This document shows positions 1-6,755 of a DNA stretch of 64,000 nt, in pieces; positions within the stretch are counted from its first letter, which is position 1; the number at the start of each line of letters is the position of its first letter. The stretch is from assembly GCF_041260665.1 (NCBI RefSeq), contig NZ_JBGCCT010000020.1, forward strand, positions 1 through 64,000, written 5' to 3'. The stretch comes from Catenulispora sp. GP43 (lineage in GTDB: Bacteria; Actinomycetota; Actinomycetes; Streptomycetales; Catenulisporaceae). Made by a program: the position numbers and the translations under genes. A model generated the notes under the pieces. It was not told the DNA's origin, ran no database searches, and was given only the letters and a program-made list of their open reading frames with translations.

Positions 1-326
1 GACTTGCCGCCGTCCTGAACGCCGATGCCGTCGATGCCGCCGCCGTAGGACAGCGTCTCCGGACCGGTCGTCGCCTGCGGCGAAGCGTGGGTCGCCGACC
101 ACGACTTCATCTTCTGGTTCTGCTGGATCGTGGGGACGGCGCCGTGACGGTACGGGTGGCCGTACTGCGGCGAGTAGGGGTTGGCCACAGCGGCGGTGTG
201 AGCCGGTGCGGACGGCGTGGCCATGGCGGCCGCGGAGCCGGCGACGCCGAGCGCGGCGCACGCTGTGACGGCGAACGCGATGCGCGCGGTTTTGCGGCGC
301 AGGGCATCCCTTGTGGGGTGGGACAC
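1..326 (-). CDS. Secreted protein, N-terminal part (cut by window edge)
   Basis: The reading frame starts at a GTG (326-324) with GGAG seven bases upstream and stays open to the window edge, giving 108 codons. The first ~40 residues form a classic Sec signal peptide: a basic start (RRKTAR), a hydrophobic Ala/Val/Leu core, then an Ala-rich cleavage region near AMATPSAPA. The mature part begins with a Tyr/Pro/His-rich stretch and then TLSYGGGIDGIGVQ. I have seen this glycine-rich entry in uncharacterised secreted actinobacterial proteins, but I cannot name a function from this fragment. A sigma70-like promoter (509-537, minus strand) lies about 180 bases upstream. Confidence 0.72.
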   Translation of the reverse strand, partial: MSHPTRDALRRKTARIAFAVTACAALGVAGSAAAMATPSAPAHTAAVANPYSPQYGHPYRHGAVPTIQQNQKMKSWSATHASPQATTGPETLSYGGGIDGIGVQDGGK

Positions 327-445
327 TGCGGTGTCTCCTTGATCTCGGTTGGTGCACGGCGATAAGGGTGGCGCGGTGGTGCCGAAATCAGGGCACGCGT
401 CATCGGCCATGCGGGGTCGCTGATGCCCGATGCGCGCGCCCGGTC

Positions 446-493
446 TGAAGCGGGTGCGCTTTGTGCCCTGGGTGATGAAGCGGATGCGCTTTG
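446..493. repeat. Two 18-bp direct repeats, 30-bp period
   Basis: TGAAGCGGGTGCGCTTTG at 446-463 recurs with one mismatch (A for G) at 476-493. The pair lies between the minus-strand promoter at 509-537 and the secreted-protein start at 326, so it would fall in that gene's 5' leader. The 30-bp period is close to three helical turns, which suits a regulator binding to one face. The rest of the 271-base gap (327-597) holds only the two promoters listed below. Confidence 0.6.
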
Positions 494-508
494 GTCACCT
501 GGCGGGGA

Positions 509-537
509 AAACTAAGCGAATCTGCGGATCTCGTCAA
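509..537 (-). promoter_or_regulatory. Sigma70-like promoter for the secreted protein
   Basis: On the minus strand, TTGACG (537-532) is followed after exactly 17 bases by TAGTTT (514-509). This is close to the housekeeping consensus and lies in the only A/T-rich patch of the gap. It points at the secreted-protein gene starting at 326, implying a leader of about 175 bases. Confidence 0.55.
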
Positions 538-553
538 CAGGTATCGCAGAACC

Positions 554-582
554 TTGACTGGGTGCGATGTCGTACCTATTAT
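554..582 (+). promoter_or_regulatory. Sigma70-like promoter pointing at the ferredoxin 3' end
   Basis: TTGACT (554-559), a 17-base spacer and TATTAT (577-582) make one of the best consensus matches in the window. It points rightwards, where the only gene is the minus-strand ferredoxin-like CDS that ends at 598. Any transcript would therefore be antisense or a short untranslated RNA. It is divergent from the promoter at 509-537. It may be a chance match. Confidence 0.4.
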
Positions 583-597
583 CCGGCGTCGCCGGGC

Positions 598-1011
598 TCA
601 GCCGGCGTCGAGCCCTGATTCGCTGCGGACCCGGCGCGAGGGGCTGAACTCGTACAACGCCAGGATCGGCGGCATGCCGGCCACGCCCGGCCCGCCGGCG
701 TCGATCCAGGCCGCGATGTCGGCCATGGCGTCGGTGTCGTGGACCAGGCCCAGCCAGACCGGGCGGGCGCCGGCGGCGCGGCCGGCCGACGAGGGTGAGA
801 CCACGACGACGTTCGAGCGTTCGCACACGTCCAGGCAGTCCGATATTCGCACCTGCCCGGAGGGGACGGCTGCGCGGATCGTCGCCAGTTGCGCGGCGTG
901 ATCGACTCCCGGCGTCTTGTCCGGCCGGCCGCAGCAGCAGCCGCGGCAGACGGTGACGGTGGCAGGGCGCTGCCGTGCCTCGGCGCCGCGCTTGTTCTTC
1001 GCAGGGCTCAT
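598..1011 (-). CDS. (2Fe-2S) ferredoxin-like, thioredoxin-fold protein
   Basis: This 137-residue protein has the cysteine pattern of the small thioredoxin-like [2Fe-2S] ferredoxins: CRGCCCG at residues 22-28, then CLDVC at 59-63. Spacing and overall size fit that family, so an electron-transfer or cluster-binding role in the cytoplasm is likely, though the partner is unknown. The start ATG (1011-1009) overlaps the TGA of the upstream metal ATPase as ATGA, so the two are translationally coupled and should be made together. Longer readings upstream run antiparallel through the ATPase and are shadows. Pairing with a cobalt/nickel exporter suggests protection or repair of Fe-S metabolism under metal stress; this is inference. 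Confidence 0.8.
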   Translation of the reverse strand: MSPAKNKRGAEARQRPATVTVCRGCCCGRPDKTPGVDHAAQLATIRAAVPSGQVRISDCLDVCERSNVVVVSPSSAGRAAGARPVWLGLVHDTDAMADIAAWIDAGGPGVAGMPPILALYEFSPSRRVRSESGLDAG

Positions 1012-3071
1012 GCGGCGGCGCCTGACTCGGACCCGGAGCTGGCTCCGGCCCCGGTCGTCATCGCCCTGCGCCACACACTCTTGCGCAGCAGTCTCAGTCC
1101 ATTGAGACCGACGATCACCGTCGAGCCCTCGTGACCCAGGACGCCCAACGGCAGCGGCAGGGTTCCGGCCAGGTCCCAGGCGACCAGTCCGGCGATGATG
1201 ACGGAGGCGATCGCCAGATTCGCCACCACCACGCGGCGGGCGCGGCGGGACAGCGCGATCGCGGCCGGGACGGTCGCCAGATCGTCGCGCATGACGACCG
1301 CGTCGGCGGTGTCCAGGGCCAGGTCGGATCCGGCGCGTCCCATGGCGACCCCGGTGTGCGCGGCGGCCAGGGCCGGGGCGTCGTTGACGCCGTCGCCGAC
1401 CAGCAGCACGTGCTGCCCGGCGGACTCCCACTCGTGGACCGCGGCCACCTTGTCCTGCGGCAGCAGGTTCGCCCGGACGTCGCTGATGCCGACCTCGGCC
1501 GCCAGCCGGTGCGCGGCGGCGGCGTTGTCGCCGGTCAGCAGGATCGGGGTGGCGCCAGTCAGGGTCCTGATGCCGGCGACCGTCCGTGCGGCGGCCGGGC
1601 GGACGCGGTCGGCGATGCCCAGCACCGCCACTGGGGCGGTGTCGATGCGGACGATCGCCGCGGTCTGGCCGGACTCCTGAATCGCCGCTACGGCGGCGGA
1701 AACGGCCGCGGTGCGCACTCCGCTCGCGTCGGGGGAGTGGCCGAGCAGATGGCTCGGGCTCCCGACTTCCACCCGGCGGCCGTCAATCAGGGCGCTGACA
1801 CCTCGTCCCGGCGTCGCGGAGAAGTCAGCCGCATGCGGCAGTTCCAACCCGGCCTCCCGGGCGGCGGCCACGACCGCGCGTGCCAGCGGATGCTCGGAGG
1901 GGTTCTCGGCGGCGGCGGCCAGCATCAGGATCCGCTTCTCGTCGAACGCGCCCTCGTTCAGGCCCGCGGCGCCCTCGTCCAGGACCGCGATCTCGGCCAG
2001 GCGCGGCCGGCCCTCGGTGAGCGTGCCGGTCTTGTCGAAGGCGACCCGGGTGGTGGCGCCGAACTGCTCCATCACCACGGCCGACTTCACCAGCACGCCG
2101 TGCCGGCCGGCGTTGGCCATGGCGGCCAGCAGCGGCGGCATCGTGGCCAGCACCACCGCGCACGGCGAGGCGACGATCATGAACGTCATCGCGCGCAGCA
2201 GGCTGGCCTGGAACGCCGCGCCGGCCAGCAGCGGGATCGCGAACAGCAGCACGGTCGCGGCGACCATGCCGAGCGAGTAGCGCTGCTCGACCTTCTCGAT
2301 GAACAGCTGCGTCCGAGCCTTGGTGGCCGAGGCTTCCTGGACCATCGCCACGATCCGTGCCACGACGGTGTCCGCCGCGACCCGGTCGACCCGGACCGTC
2401 AGCGCCCCGGTGCCGTTCAGGGTCCCAGCGAAGACCTCGTCGCCGGCGGTCTTGGCCACCGGCAGCGGCTCGCCGGTGATCGTGGCCTGGTCGACGTCGG
2501 AGGCGCCGCCGATCACCTGGCCGTCGGCGGCGATCCGGGCACCGGGCCGGACCAGGATCCGGTCGCCGACGGCCAGGGCGACGGCGTCGACGAGTTCTTC
2601 GGCGCCGTCGGCGGCGATCCGGGTCGCCTGCTCCGGGGCCAGGTCCAACAGCCCGCGCACGGCCTGTTCGGTGCGGTGTGTCGCCACCGCCTCCAAAGCA
2701 CCGGACGTGGCGAAGATGACGATCAGCAGCGCGCCGTCCAGAACCTGTCCGATCGCCGCCGCGCCGATGGCCGCGACCACCATCAGCAGGTCGACGTCCA
2801 GCGTCTTCTCGCGCAGCGCCTGAAGCCCGGCCCACCCCGGCTCCCACCCGCCGGTCGCGTACACCGCCGCGTAGAGCGGGGCCCAGACCCATGCCGGCGC
2901 CCCGGTCAGCTGAAGCGGCAGCGCGACCAGGAACAGCAGCAGCGCCGCCGAGGCCCATCGCACCTCGGGCAGCGCGAAGACCGGAAGCACGAGCCGGCGT
3001 GGCGCCCGGCCGGGCTCCGGTGCGGAACCGGTCGCGACCTGCTCGGGTGCGGTGGTGAGGAGAGAAGACAT
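1008..3071 (-). CDS. P1B-4 type metal-transporting P-type ATPase (Co/Ni class)
   Basis: A 687-residue heavy-metal P-type ATPase of the inner membrane that exports a transition metal using ATP. Visible marks are TITGEPLPV (actuator domain), SPC in the transport helix (near residue 302), DKTGTLT (phosphorylated Asp, near 345), SEHPLA (HP motif), GDGVNDAPAL, and HEGST in the penultimate helix (near 643). SPC together with HEG(S/G)T defines subgroup P1B-4, whose characterised members (CoaT, mycobacterial CtpD and CtpJ) move Co2+ and related ions. There is no N-terminal metal-binding domain, as usual in this subgroup. It is divergent from an NmtR-like sensor, the arrangement known for mycobacterial ctpJ and nmtR, and is coupled to the ferredoxin-like gene downstream. 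Confidence 0.92.
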   Translation of the reverse strand: MSSLLTTAPEQVATGSAPEPGRAPRRLVLPVFALPEVRWASAALLLFLVALPLQLTGAPAWVWAPLYAAVYATGGWEPGWAGLQALREKTLDVDLLMVVAAIGAAAIGQVLDGALLIVIFATSGALEAVATHRTEQAVRGLLDLAPEQATRIAADGAEELVDAVALAVGDRILVRPGARIAADGQVIGGASDVDQATITGEPLPVAKTAGDEVFAGTLNGTGALTVRVDRVAADTVVARIVAMVQEASATKARTQLFIEKVEQRYSLGMVAATVLLFAIPLLAGAAFQASLLRAMTFMIVASPCAVVLATMPPLLAAMANAGRHGVLVKSAVVMEQFGATTRVAFDKTGTLTEGRPRLAEIAVLDEGAAGLNEGAFDEKRILMLAAAAENPSEHPLARAVVAAAREAGLELPHAADFSATPGRGVSALIDGRRVEVGSPSHLLGHSPDASGVRTAAVSAAVAAIQESGQTAAIVRIDTAPVAVLGIADRVRPAAARTVAGIRTLTGATPILLTGDNAAAAHRLAAEVGISDVRANLLPQDKVAAVHEWESAGQHVLLVGDGVNDAPALAAAHTGVAMGRAGSDLALDTADAVVMRDDLATVPAAIALSRRARRVVVANLAIASVIIAGLVAWDLAGTLPLPLGVLGHEGSTVIVGLNGLRLLRKSVWRRAMTTGAGASSGSESGAAA

Positions 3072-3127
3072 CAGCGGCGAGCCCTTGATCCCAGGTGTTC
3101 AGGACGGTCCAACGGCGCCACTCTACA

Positions 3128-3157
3128 GGAACACTTGAAGAATGATTCATATGTTCC
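3128..3157. promoter_or_regulatory. 30-bp imperfect palindrome, NmtR-type operator
   Basis: The site opens with GGAACA (3128-3133) and closes with its complement TGTTCC (3152-3157). Inside is a second dyad, TGAA (3137-3140) and TTCA (3146-3149), centred on AT. About 22 of 30 positions obey the symmetry. It lies between the two divergent starts (3071 and 3177), just upstream of a TAGACT box (3164-3169). ArsR/SmtB sensors bind such sites as dimers and release them when metal binds, so both the ATPase and the sensor gene are probably controlled here. Confidence 0.72.
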
Positions 3158-3176
3158 CCAGGGGTAGACTGCGACC

Positions 3177-3530
3177 ATGGGTCATGGAGCGCCTCCCGCC
3201 GAAGCCGTGCCGCGCGTCCGCCTGGACGCCGTCAGCGCCGCACGCGTTGCGACCACGCTCCAGGCGCTGGCGACCCCGTCGCGCCTGCTGATCCTGGCGC
3301 GCCTGCGCGAAGGCCCGCTCGCCGCGACCGCCATCGCCGCCGAGGTCGGCATGGAGCAGTCGGCGTGCTCGCACCAGCTGCGGCTGCTGCGCAACCTCGG
3401 CCTGGTGACCGCCGAGCGCCACGGCAAGTCGATGATCTACGCACTCTACGACAACCACGTCGCAGAGCTGCTCGACCAGGCCATATACCACGCCGACCAC
3501 TTGCGGATGGGGATGAGCGATCCGGCGTGA
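3177..3530 (+). CDS. nmtR: ArsR/SmtB-family Ni(II)/Co(II) sensor, NmtR-like repressor
   Basis: A 117-residue winged-helix repressor. Its recognition region reads MEQSACSHQLRLLRNLGLV. The helix alpha-5 ligands of mycobacterial NmtR (Asp91, His93, His104, His107) are matched in spacing by Asp92, His94, His105 and His108. The protein also begins MGHG, the N-terminal Gly-His element that takes part in nickel binding in NmtR. The arsenic-type CVCDL motif is absent. The ATG lies seven bases after a TAGACT -10 box with no Shine-Dalgarno, so a leaderless transcript is likely. It should derepress the divergent ATPase when Ni or Co enters the cell. Confidence 0.88.
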   Translation: MGHGAPPAEAVPRVRLDAVSAARVATTLQALATPSRLLILARLREGPLAATAIAAEVGMEQSACSHQLRLLRNLGLVTAERHGKSMIYALYDNHVAELLDQAIYHADHLRMGMSDPA

Positions 3531-3538
3531 CTGTCGAT

Positions 3539-3730
3539 TCAGCCGTCGGGCGTGCCCACGCCGCCTGAGCACGGGGCGCCCGGTTCGGGAGTCTGAGGGC
3601 CGGCGGCGTAGGCCTTGATGAACTTCGCGATCCGGGCATCAGAGGCCGAATTCACCATGAGCTGCTTGCCCCATGCGGTCACCGTGATCGGGGAGGCCTC
3701 GGTGGGATAGGGGGACAGCAGCGTGTGCGA
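3539..3730 (-). pseudogene. C-terminal fragment of an unknown protein
   Basis: The minus-strand frame ending at the TGA at 3541-3539 reads plausibly as protein (PITVTAWGKQLMVNSASDAR, then IAKFIKAYAAGP). Upstream of about 3727, however, it runs into sequence that clearly codes for an M56 peptidase on the other strand. I read it as the last ~60 residues of a gene whose front half has been lost. The family was not recognised. It converges on nmtR with an 8-base gap. Confidence 0.45.
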
Positions 3731-4252
3731 TTCACGGCCGGCCGCGTGCTGTCTGCCGGGCCGCGGGCATCGCACCGTGCTGACATCGGCGGCGTTGAGT
3801 GCCGATGAACTGGCCGCCGTGATCGCCCACGAGCGGGCCCACGTTCACGGACGTCACCATCTCGCCATCGCGTTCGCCGATGCGATGGAGGCGGCGTTTC
3901 CGCGCATCGCCTTGTTCTCTGTCGGCAGGACCCAGACCGCACGGCTGGTCGAGTTGGCGGCCGATGACGCCGCATGTGCCAGCACCGACAAGTTCACCCT
4001 GGCGGTGCGCTGCTGTCGGTGGCAGGGCCGGGCGCTCCGGCGGTCGCACTGGCTGCCGGCGGTGACGTCGCCGACCGGGTGCGGCGCCTGATCGGCGGAC
4101 GGGCGCCGCTTTCCCGGGCGGGAGTCTTGTTGGGCGCGGCCGCTGTGTTGGCAATAGTGGCCACTCCGTTGGTCGTGGCTACAGAGCCGGCCTTCGCCGT
4201 GGCCGGCATGAACTACTGTCCGTTGCCTCCGCCCGCGATGGCGATGCACTGA
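3723..4252 (+). pseudogene. M56 (BlaR1-like) membrane metallopeptidase remnant
   Basis: Residues after RPAACCLPGR match the peptidase core of actinobacterial M56 proteins: VLTSAALSADELAAVIAHER is followed directly by AHVHGRHHL, which contains the zinc motif HERAH (HExxH), then LVELAADDAA. The frame is lost near 4002. The continuation (ALLSVAGPGAPAVALAAGG, then VRRLIGGRAPLSR and a final transmembrane helix) is in another frame and ends at the TGA at 4250-4252. The membrane helices that should precede the zinc motif are missing. Both the N-terminal truncation and the frameshift indicate a dead gene. The BlaI-type repressor that usually accompanies this family is not nearby. Confidence 0.72.
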
Positions 4253-4259
4253 CGTCGGC

Positions 4260-4646
4260 TCAGGCGGTCGCGGTCGCGGTCGCGGGTTCGGCGGTGACGA
4301 GCAGCCCGGCCAGGGCGGACATCTTCTCCCGCACGGCGCTGTAGTAGACCCAGGTCCCGCGTCGCGCGCCTTCGATCAGGCCGGCTTCGCGCAGCACCTT
4401 CAGGTGGTGGCTGATGGTGGGGCCGGAGACGTCGAAGCCGACGTTCAGGTCGCAAACACAGGTCTCGCCCTCCGGCGCGGAGGCGATCTGGGACAGCAAC
4501 TGAAGGCGGATCGGGTCGCCGAGGGCCTTGAACGCGGGCGCGAGGGCTATCGCGTCGGCGGTGGAGATCGAGTGGTCCGCCAGCGGCTCGCAGCACGGGG
4601 CCGCGGCCTCGGGCGTCAGCAGCGGCAGCTCCTTCTGTTTCGACAT
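4260..4646 (-). CDS. arsR: ArsR-family arsenical-responsive repressor
   Basis: A 128-residue winged-helix protein with the alpha-3 metalloid motif ETCVCDL (Cys63, Cys65) followed by DVSGPTISHHLKVLREAGLI, the DNA-recognition part. A Cys-Cys pair at residues 18-19 could supply a third sulfur ligand for As(III)/Sb(III). It is transcribed away from the small-protein/arsO operon and probably represses both directions from the 77-base gap. No Shine-Dalgarno precedes the ATG. It closely resembles the second ArsR at 8122 in layout (same motif positions), so the two may be paralogues. Confidence 0.9.
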   Translation of the reverse strand: MSKQKELPLLTPEAAAPCCEPLADHSISTADAIALAPAFKALGDPIRLQLLSQIASAPEGETCVCDLNVGFDVSGPTISHHLKVLREAGLIEGARRGTWVYYSAVREKMSALAGLLVTAEPATATATA

Positions 4647-4723
4647 GTTTCTAGATTGACAGATCTCAAAACAAGGAGCAAGCTGAGCCCTACTTCGAAA
4701 AACTTCGAGACAAGGGGCACCTC
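4647..4723. promoter_or_regulatory. Divergent ars control region with ArsR-like dyad
   Basis: The gap between arsR and the plus-strand ars operon contains the dyad AGATTGACAGATCT (about 4654-4667; arms AGAT and ATCT) inside a T/A-rich stretch, a plausible ArsR site. A TTGACA hexamer overlaps it, but I find no convincing -10 at the right distance. Closer to the small gene is a direct repeat of ACTTCGA (around 4692-4708), and CAAGGGG serves as a ribosome site for the ATG at 4724. Confidence 0.5.
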
Positions 4724-4888
4724 ATGTTCCGCCGCATCTCCACCAGCACCATCACCTCCAGCAAGACCGGCCGCGACCTCGGCGTGAAGTTCTGCGACGG
4801 CTACGGCATCTCCACCCGCACCGAGCGCTCCGCGCGCCGCCTGGAGGCGGCCCGGACCACGGCCGGCACCGTCATCCCGCGCGTCTGA
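4724..4888 (+). CDS. Small basic protein of the ars operon (54 aa)
   Basis: An ATG with AAGGGG seven bases upstream opens a 54-residue frame that begins MFRRISTSTITSSKTGRDLG and ends VIPRV. It has a single cysteine (FCDGYG) and is rich in Ser, Thr and Arg. No domain is recognised. It is the first gene downstream of the ars divergent promoter and lies 33 bases before the Cys-rich gene, so co-expression is likely. It is too small to assign a role. Confidence 0.6.
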   Translation: MFRRISTSTITSSKTGRDLGVKFCDGYGISTRTERSARRLEAARTTAGTVIPRV

Positions 4889-4921
4889 ACAGGCCGAACC
4901 AACCACGTGAGGGGCATGGAT

Positions 4922-5164
4922 ATGAGCGGGCAGACCACTGGAGCACCCAGCCCGGCGCAGGGCACCGGCTGTTGCGGCAGCCCTGCGGCCGACACCGACA
5001 CCGACACCGCCACCGCCACCGACACCGACACCGGCAGCGGTTCCCGGGCCGCGGCTGGCGGGCCGTGTTGCGGTAGCGCCGCCGAGGCCGAGGCTGAGGA
5101 CGCCTGCTGCGGCGCGCAGGCCAAGGCTGAGGCCGTCGCGTCGGGATCGAGTTGCTGCGGATGA
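4922..5164 (+). CDS. Cysteine-rich small protein with four CCG motifs
   Basis: An 80-residue protein with Cys-Cys-Gly in four places (residues 17-19, about 49-51, 63-65 and 78-80) separated by low-complexity linkers, one of them a run of Asp-Thr pairs. It has no other cysteines. Vicinal cysteine pairs are natural ligands for As(III), Sb(III) and soft metals, and the gene lies between arsR and the ArsO-like gene. I therefore infer a scavenger or metallochaperone. I chose the ATG at 4922 because GAGGGG is well spaced from it; ATGs at 4907 and 4916 are closer to or upstream of that site. Its TGA overlaps the ATG of the next small frame. Confidence 0.68.
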   Translation: MSGQTTGAPSPAQGTGCCGSPAADTDTDTATATDTDTGSGSRAAAGGPCCGSAAEAEAEDACCGAQAKAEAVASGSSCCG

Positions 5165-5316
5165 AGGACATCGCCGCGACACTCGACAACGGCGCCCGCG
5201 CGGTGGTGACCGACGCTCTGACCGAACTCGACTCGGCCAGCGTGACGGATCGCAACCGTCGAACACCTCGCATCACCGACCACGAACACATGAACACATC
5301 TGGAGTAGCGACATGA
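5161..5316 (+). CDS. Possible 51-aa ORF bridging the Cys-rich gene and arsO
   Basis: An ATG at 5161 overlaps the preceding TGA (ATGA), and the frame closes with TGA at 5314-5316, overlapping the next ATG at 5313 (ACATGA). It would encode MKDIAATLDNGARAVVTDAL followed by a hydrophilic tail with HEHMN. Overlaps at both ends fit a translated link in a coupled operon, but the protein matches nothing I know. It could equally be the degenerate start of a lost gene. Confidence 0.4.
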   Translation: MKDIAATLDNGARAVVTDALTELDSASVTDRNRRTPRITDHEHMNTSGVAT

Positions 5317-6755
5317 GCGGGTCGTTGGCCGGACTTCCGGTCGTCGTCATCGGCGCGGGTCCGGTGGGCCTGGCCGCCGCCGCGCACTTGGCCGAGCGCG
5401 ACGTCGACTTCCTGGTCCTGGAAGCCGGCGATGCGGTCGGTGCCGCGATCCGGCAGTGGGGCCACGTGCGGCTGTTCAGCCCGTGGCGTTACGACATCGA
5501 CGCCGCCGCGCGGATCCTGCTGGAGAAAGCCGGCTGGACCGCGCCGGACGAGGACGGCGCTCCGGCCGGCGCCGAGCTGGTCGAGCAGTACCTCGTGCCG
5601 CTGGCCGGCACGCCGCAGATCGCGCCCCACCTGCGCCTCGGCCACCGGGTGGTGGCGATCAGTCGGGTCGGTGTGGACCGCGTCCGCTCCCGCAGCCGCG
5701 AGTTCGCCCCGTTCCTGGTTCGCGTCGAGGTCGACGGCCAGAGCACTGATCTGCACGCCCGCGCCGTCATCGATGCCACCGGTACCTGGGGCACCCCGAA
5801 CGTCCTGGGCGCCTCGGGCTTGCCAGCGCGCGGCGAGATCGACGCCGCAGCCTTCATCGACCACGCGCTGCCGGACGTCCTCGGCGCCGCCCGCGACACC
5901 TACGCCGGCAAGCACACGCTGGTCGTCGGCGCCGGGCACTCGGCCGCGAACACCCTGCTGTCGCTGGCCGATCTCGCCGAGCAGGAACCCGGCACGCGCG
6001 TTTCGTGGGCGATTCGCACCGGCTCGGCCGCCCGCAGCTACGGCGGCGGCGAGGACGATGCGCTTCCGGCGCGCGGTGCCTTGGGCAGCCGGCTGAAGAA
6101 GCTCGTGGCCGAGGGGCGGATCGAGTTGGTGAACCAGTTCTCGGCTCACGCCATCAGGGTCCTGAGCAACGGCAGCGGCGCTGGCAACGGCGACGGTAGC
6201 GGCGACGGCGGCGTCGAGGTGGAGAGCTTTGACAGCCGTGGCGTGAAGAAGATCGTCACAGTCGACCGGATCGTCGGCGCGACGGGCTTCCGTCCCGATC
6301 ACTCGATCGCCTCCGAGCTTCGCCTGGACCTGGACCCGATCCTGGGCTCCACCCGCGCGCTGGCCCCGTTGATCGACCCGAACGAGCACTCCTGCGGCAC
6401 CGTCCCGCCGCACGGCGTGGACGAGGTGGCGCACCCCGAGCCGGACTTCTACGCCATCGGCATGAAGTCCTACGGCCGCGCCCCGACGTTCCTGCTCGCC
6501 ACCGGCTACGAGCAGGCACGCTCGGTGGTCGCCGCGCTGGACGGGGACTGGGATGCCGCCCGTGACGTGCGGCTGGAGCTGCCCGCGACCGGCGTGTGCA
6601 GCACCACGCTGCCGGGTGACGAGGGCGAGGCCGCAGGCTGCTGCGGTACCTCCGAGCCGGTCAAGGTCGGCCTGGCCACCGGCATCTCCGGCGGGTTGCT
6701 GGCCGAGCCGCTGACGATCGTCGGCACCAGCGGCGGGTCGGGGTGTTGCAGCTGA
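5313..6755 (+). CDS. arsO: ArsO-like FAD/NAD(P)-binding flavoprotein
   Basis: A 480-residue flavin-dependent oxidoreductase. An N-terminal FAD fold (VVVIGAGPVGLAAAAHL, residues 11-27) is followed by a second Rossmann motif (TLVVGAGHSAANTLLSL, near 207-223) and the VGATGFRPD element. This resembles flavin monooxygenases and thioredoxin reductases such as ArsO from Streptomyces ars clusters. Near the C terminus are a Cys-Cys-Gly (AGCCGTSEP) and a final GSGCCS, echoing the CCG motifs of the small protein upstream. Substrate is unknown; an organoarsenical or a partner dithiol is plausible. It sits in the ars operon and overlaps both neighbours. Confidence 0.78.
   Translation: MSGSLAGLPVVVIGAGPVGLAAAAHLAERDVDFLVLEAGDAVGAAIRQWGHVRLFSPWRYDIDAAARILLEKAGWTAPDEDGAPAGAELVEQYLVPLAGTPQIAPHLRLGHRVVAISRVGVDRVRSRSREFAPFLVRVEVDGQSTDLHARAVIDATGTWGTPNVLGASGLPARGEIDAAAFIDHALPDVLGAARDTYAGKHTLVVGAGHSAANTLLSLADLAEQEPGTRVSWAIRTGSAARSYGGGEDDALPARGALGSRLKKLVAEGRIELVNQFSAHAIRVLSNGSGAGNGDGSGDGGVEVESFDSRGVKKIVTVDRIVGATGFRPDHSIASELRLDLDPILGSTRALAPLIDPNEHSCGTVPPHGVDEVAHPEPDFYAIGMKSYGRAPTFLLATGYEQARSVVAALDGDWDAARDVRLELPATGVCSTTLPGDEGEAAGCCGTSEPVKVGLATGISGGLLAEPLTIVGTSGGSGCCS

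Noticed and set aside
491-901. 136-codon plus-strand frame after the promoter at 554
   Set aside because: Begins before the promoter and lies antisense to the ferredoxin-like gene; no ribosome site or domain.
1131-3167. Long plus-strand open frame antisense to the metal ATPase
   Set aside because: Arg/Gly/Gln-rich shadow caused by G/C-biased third positions; the minus strand has every P-type ATPase motif.
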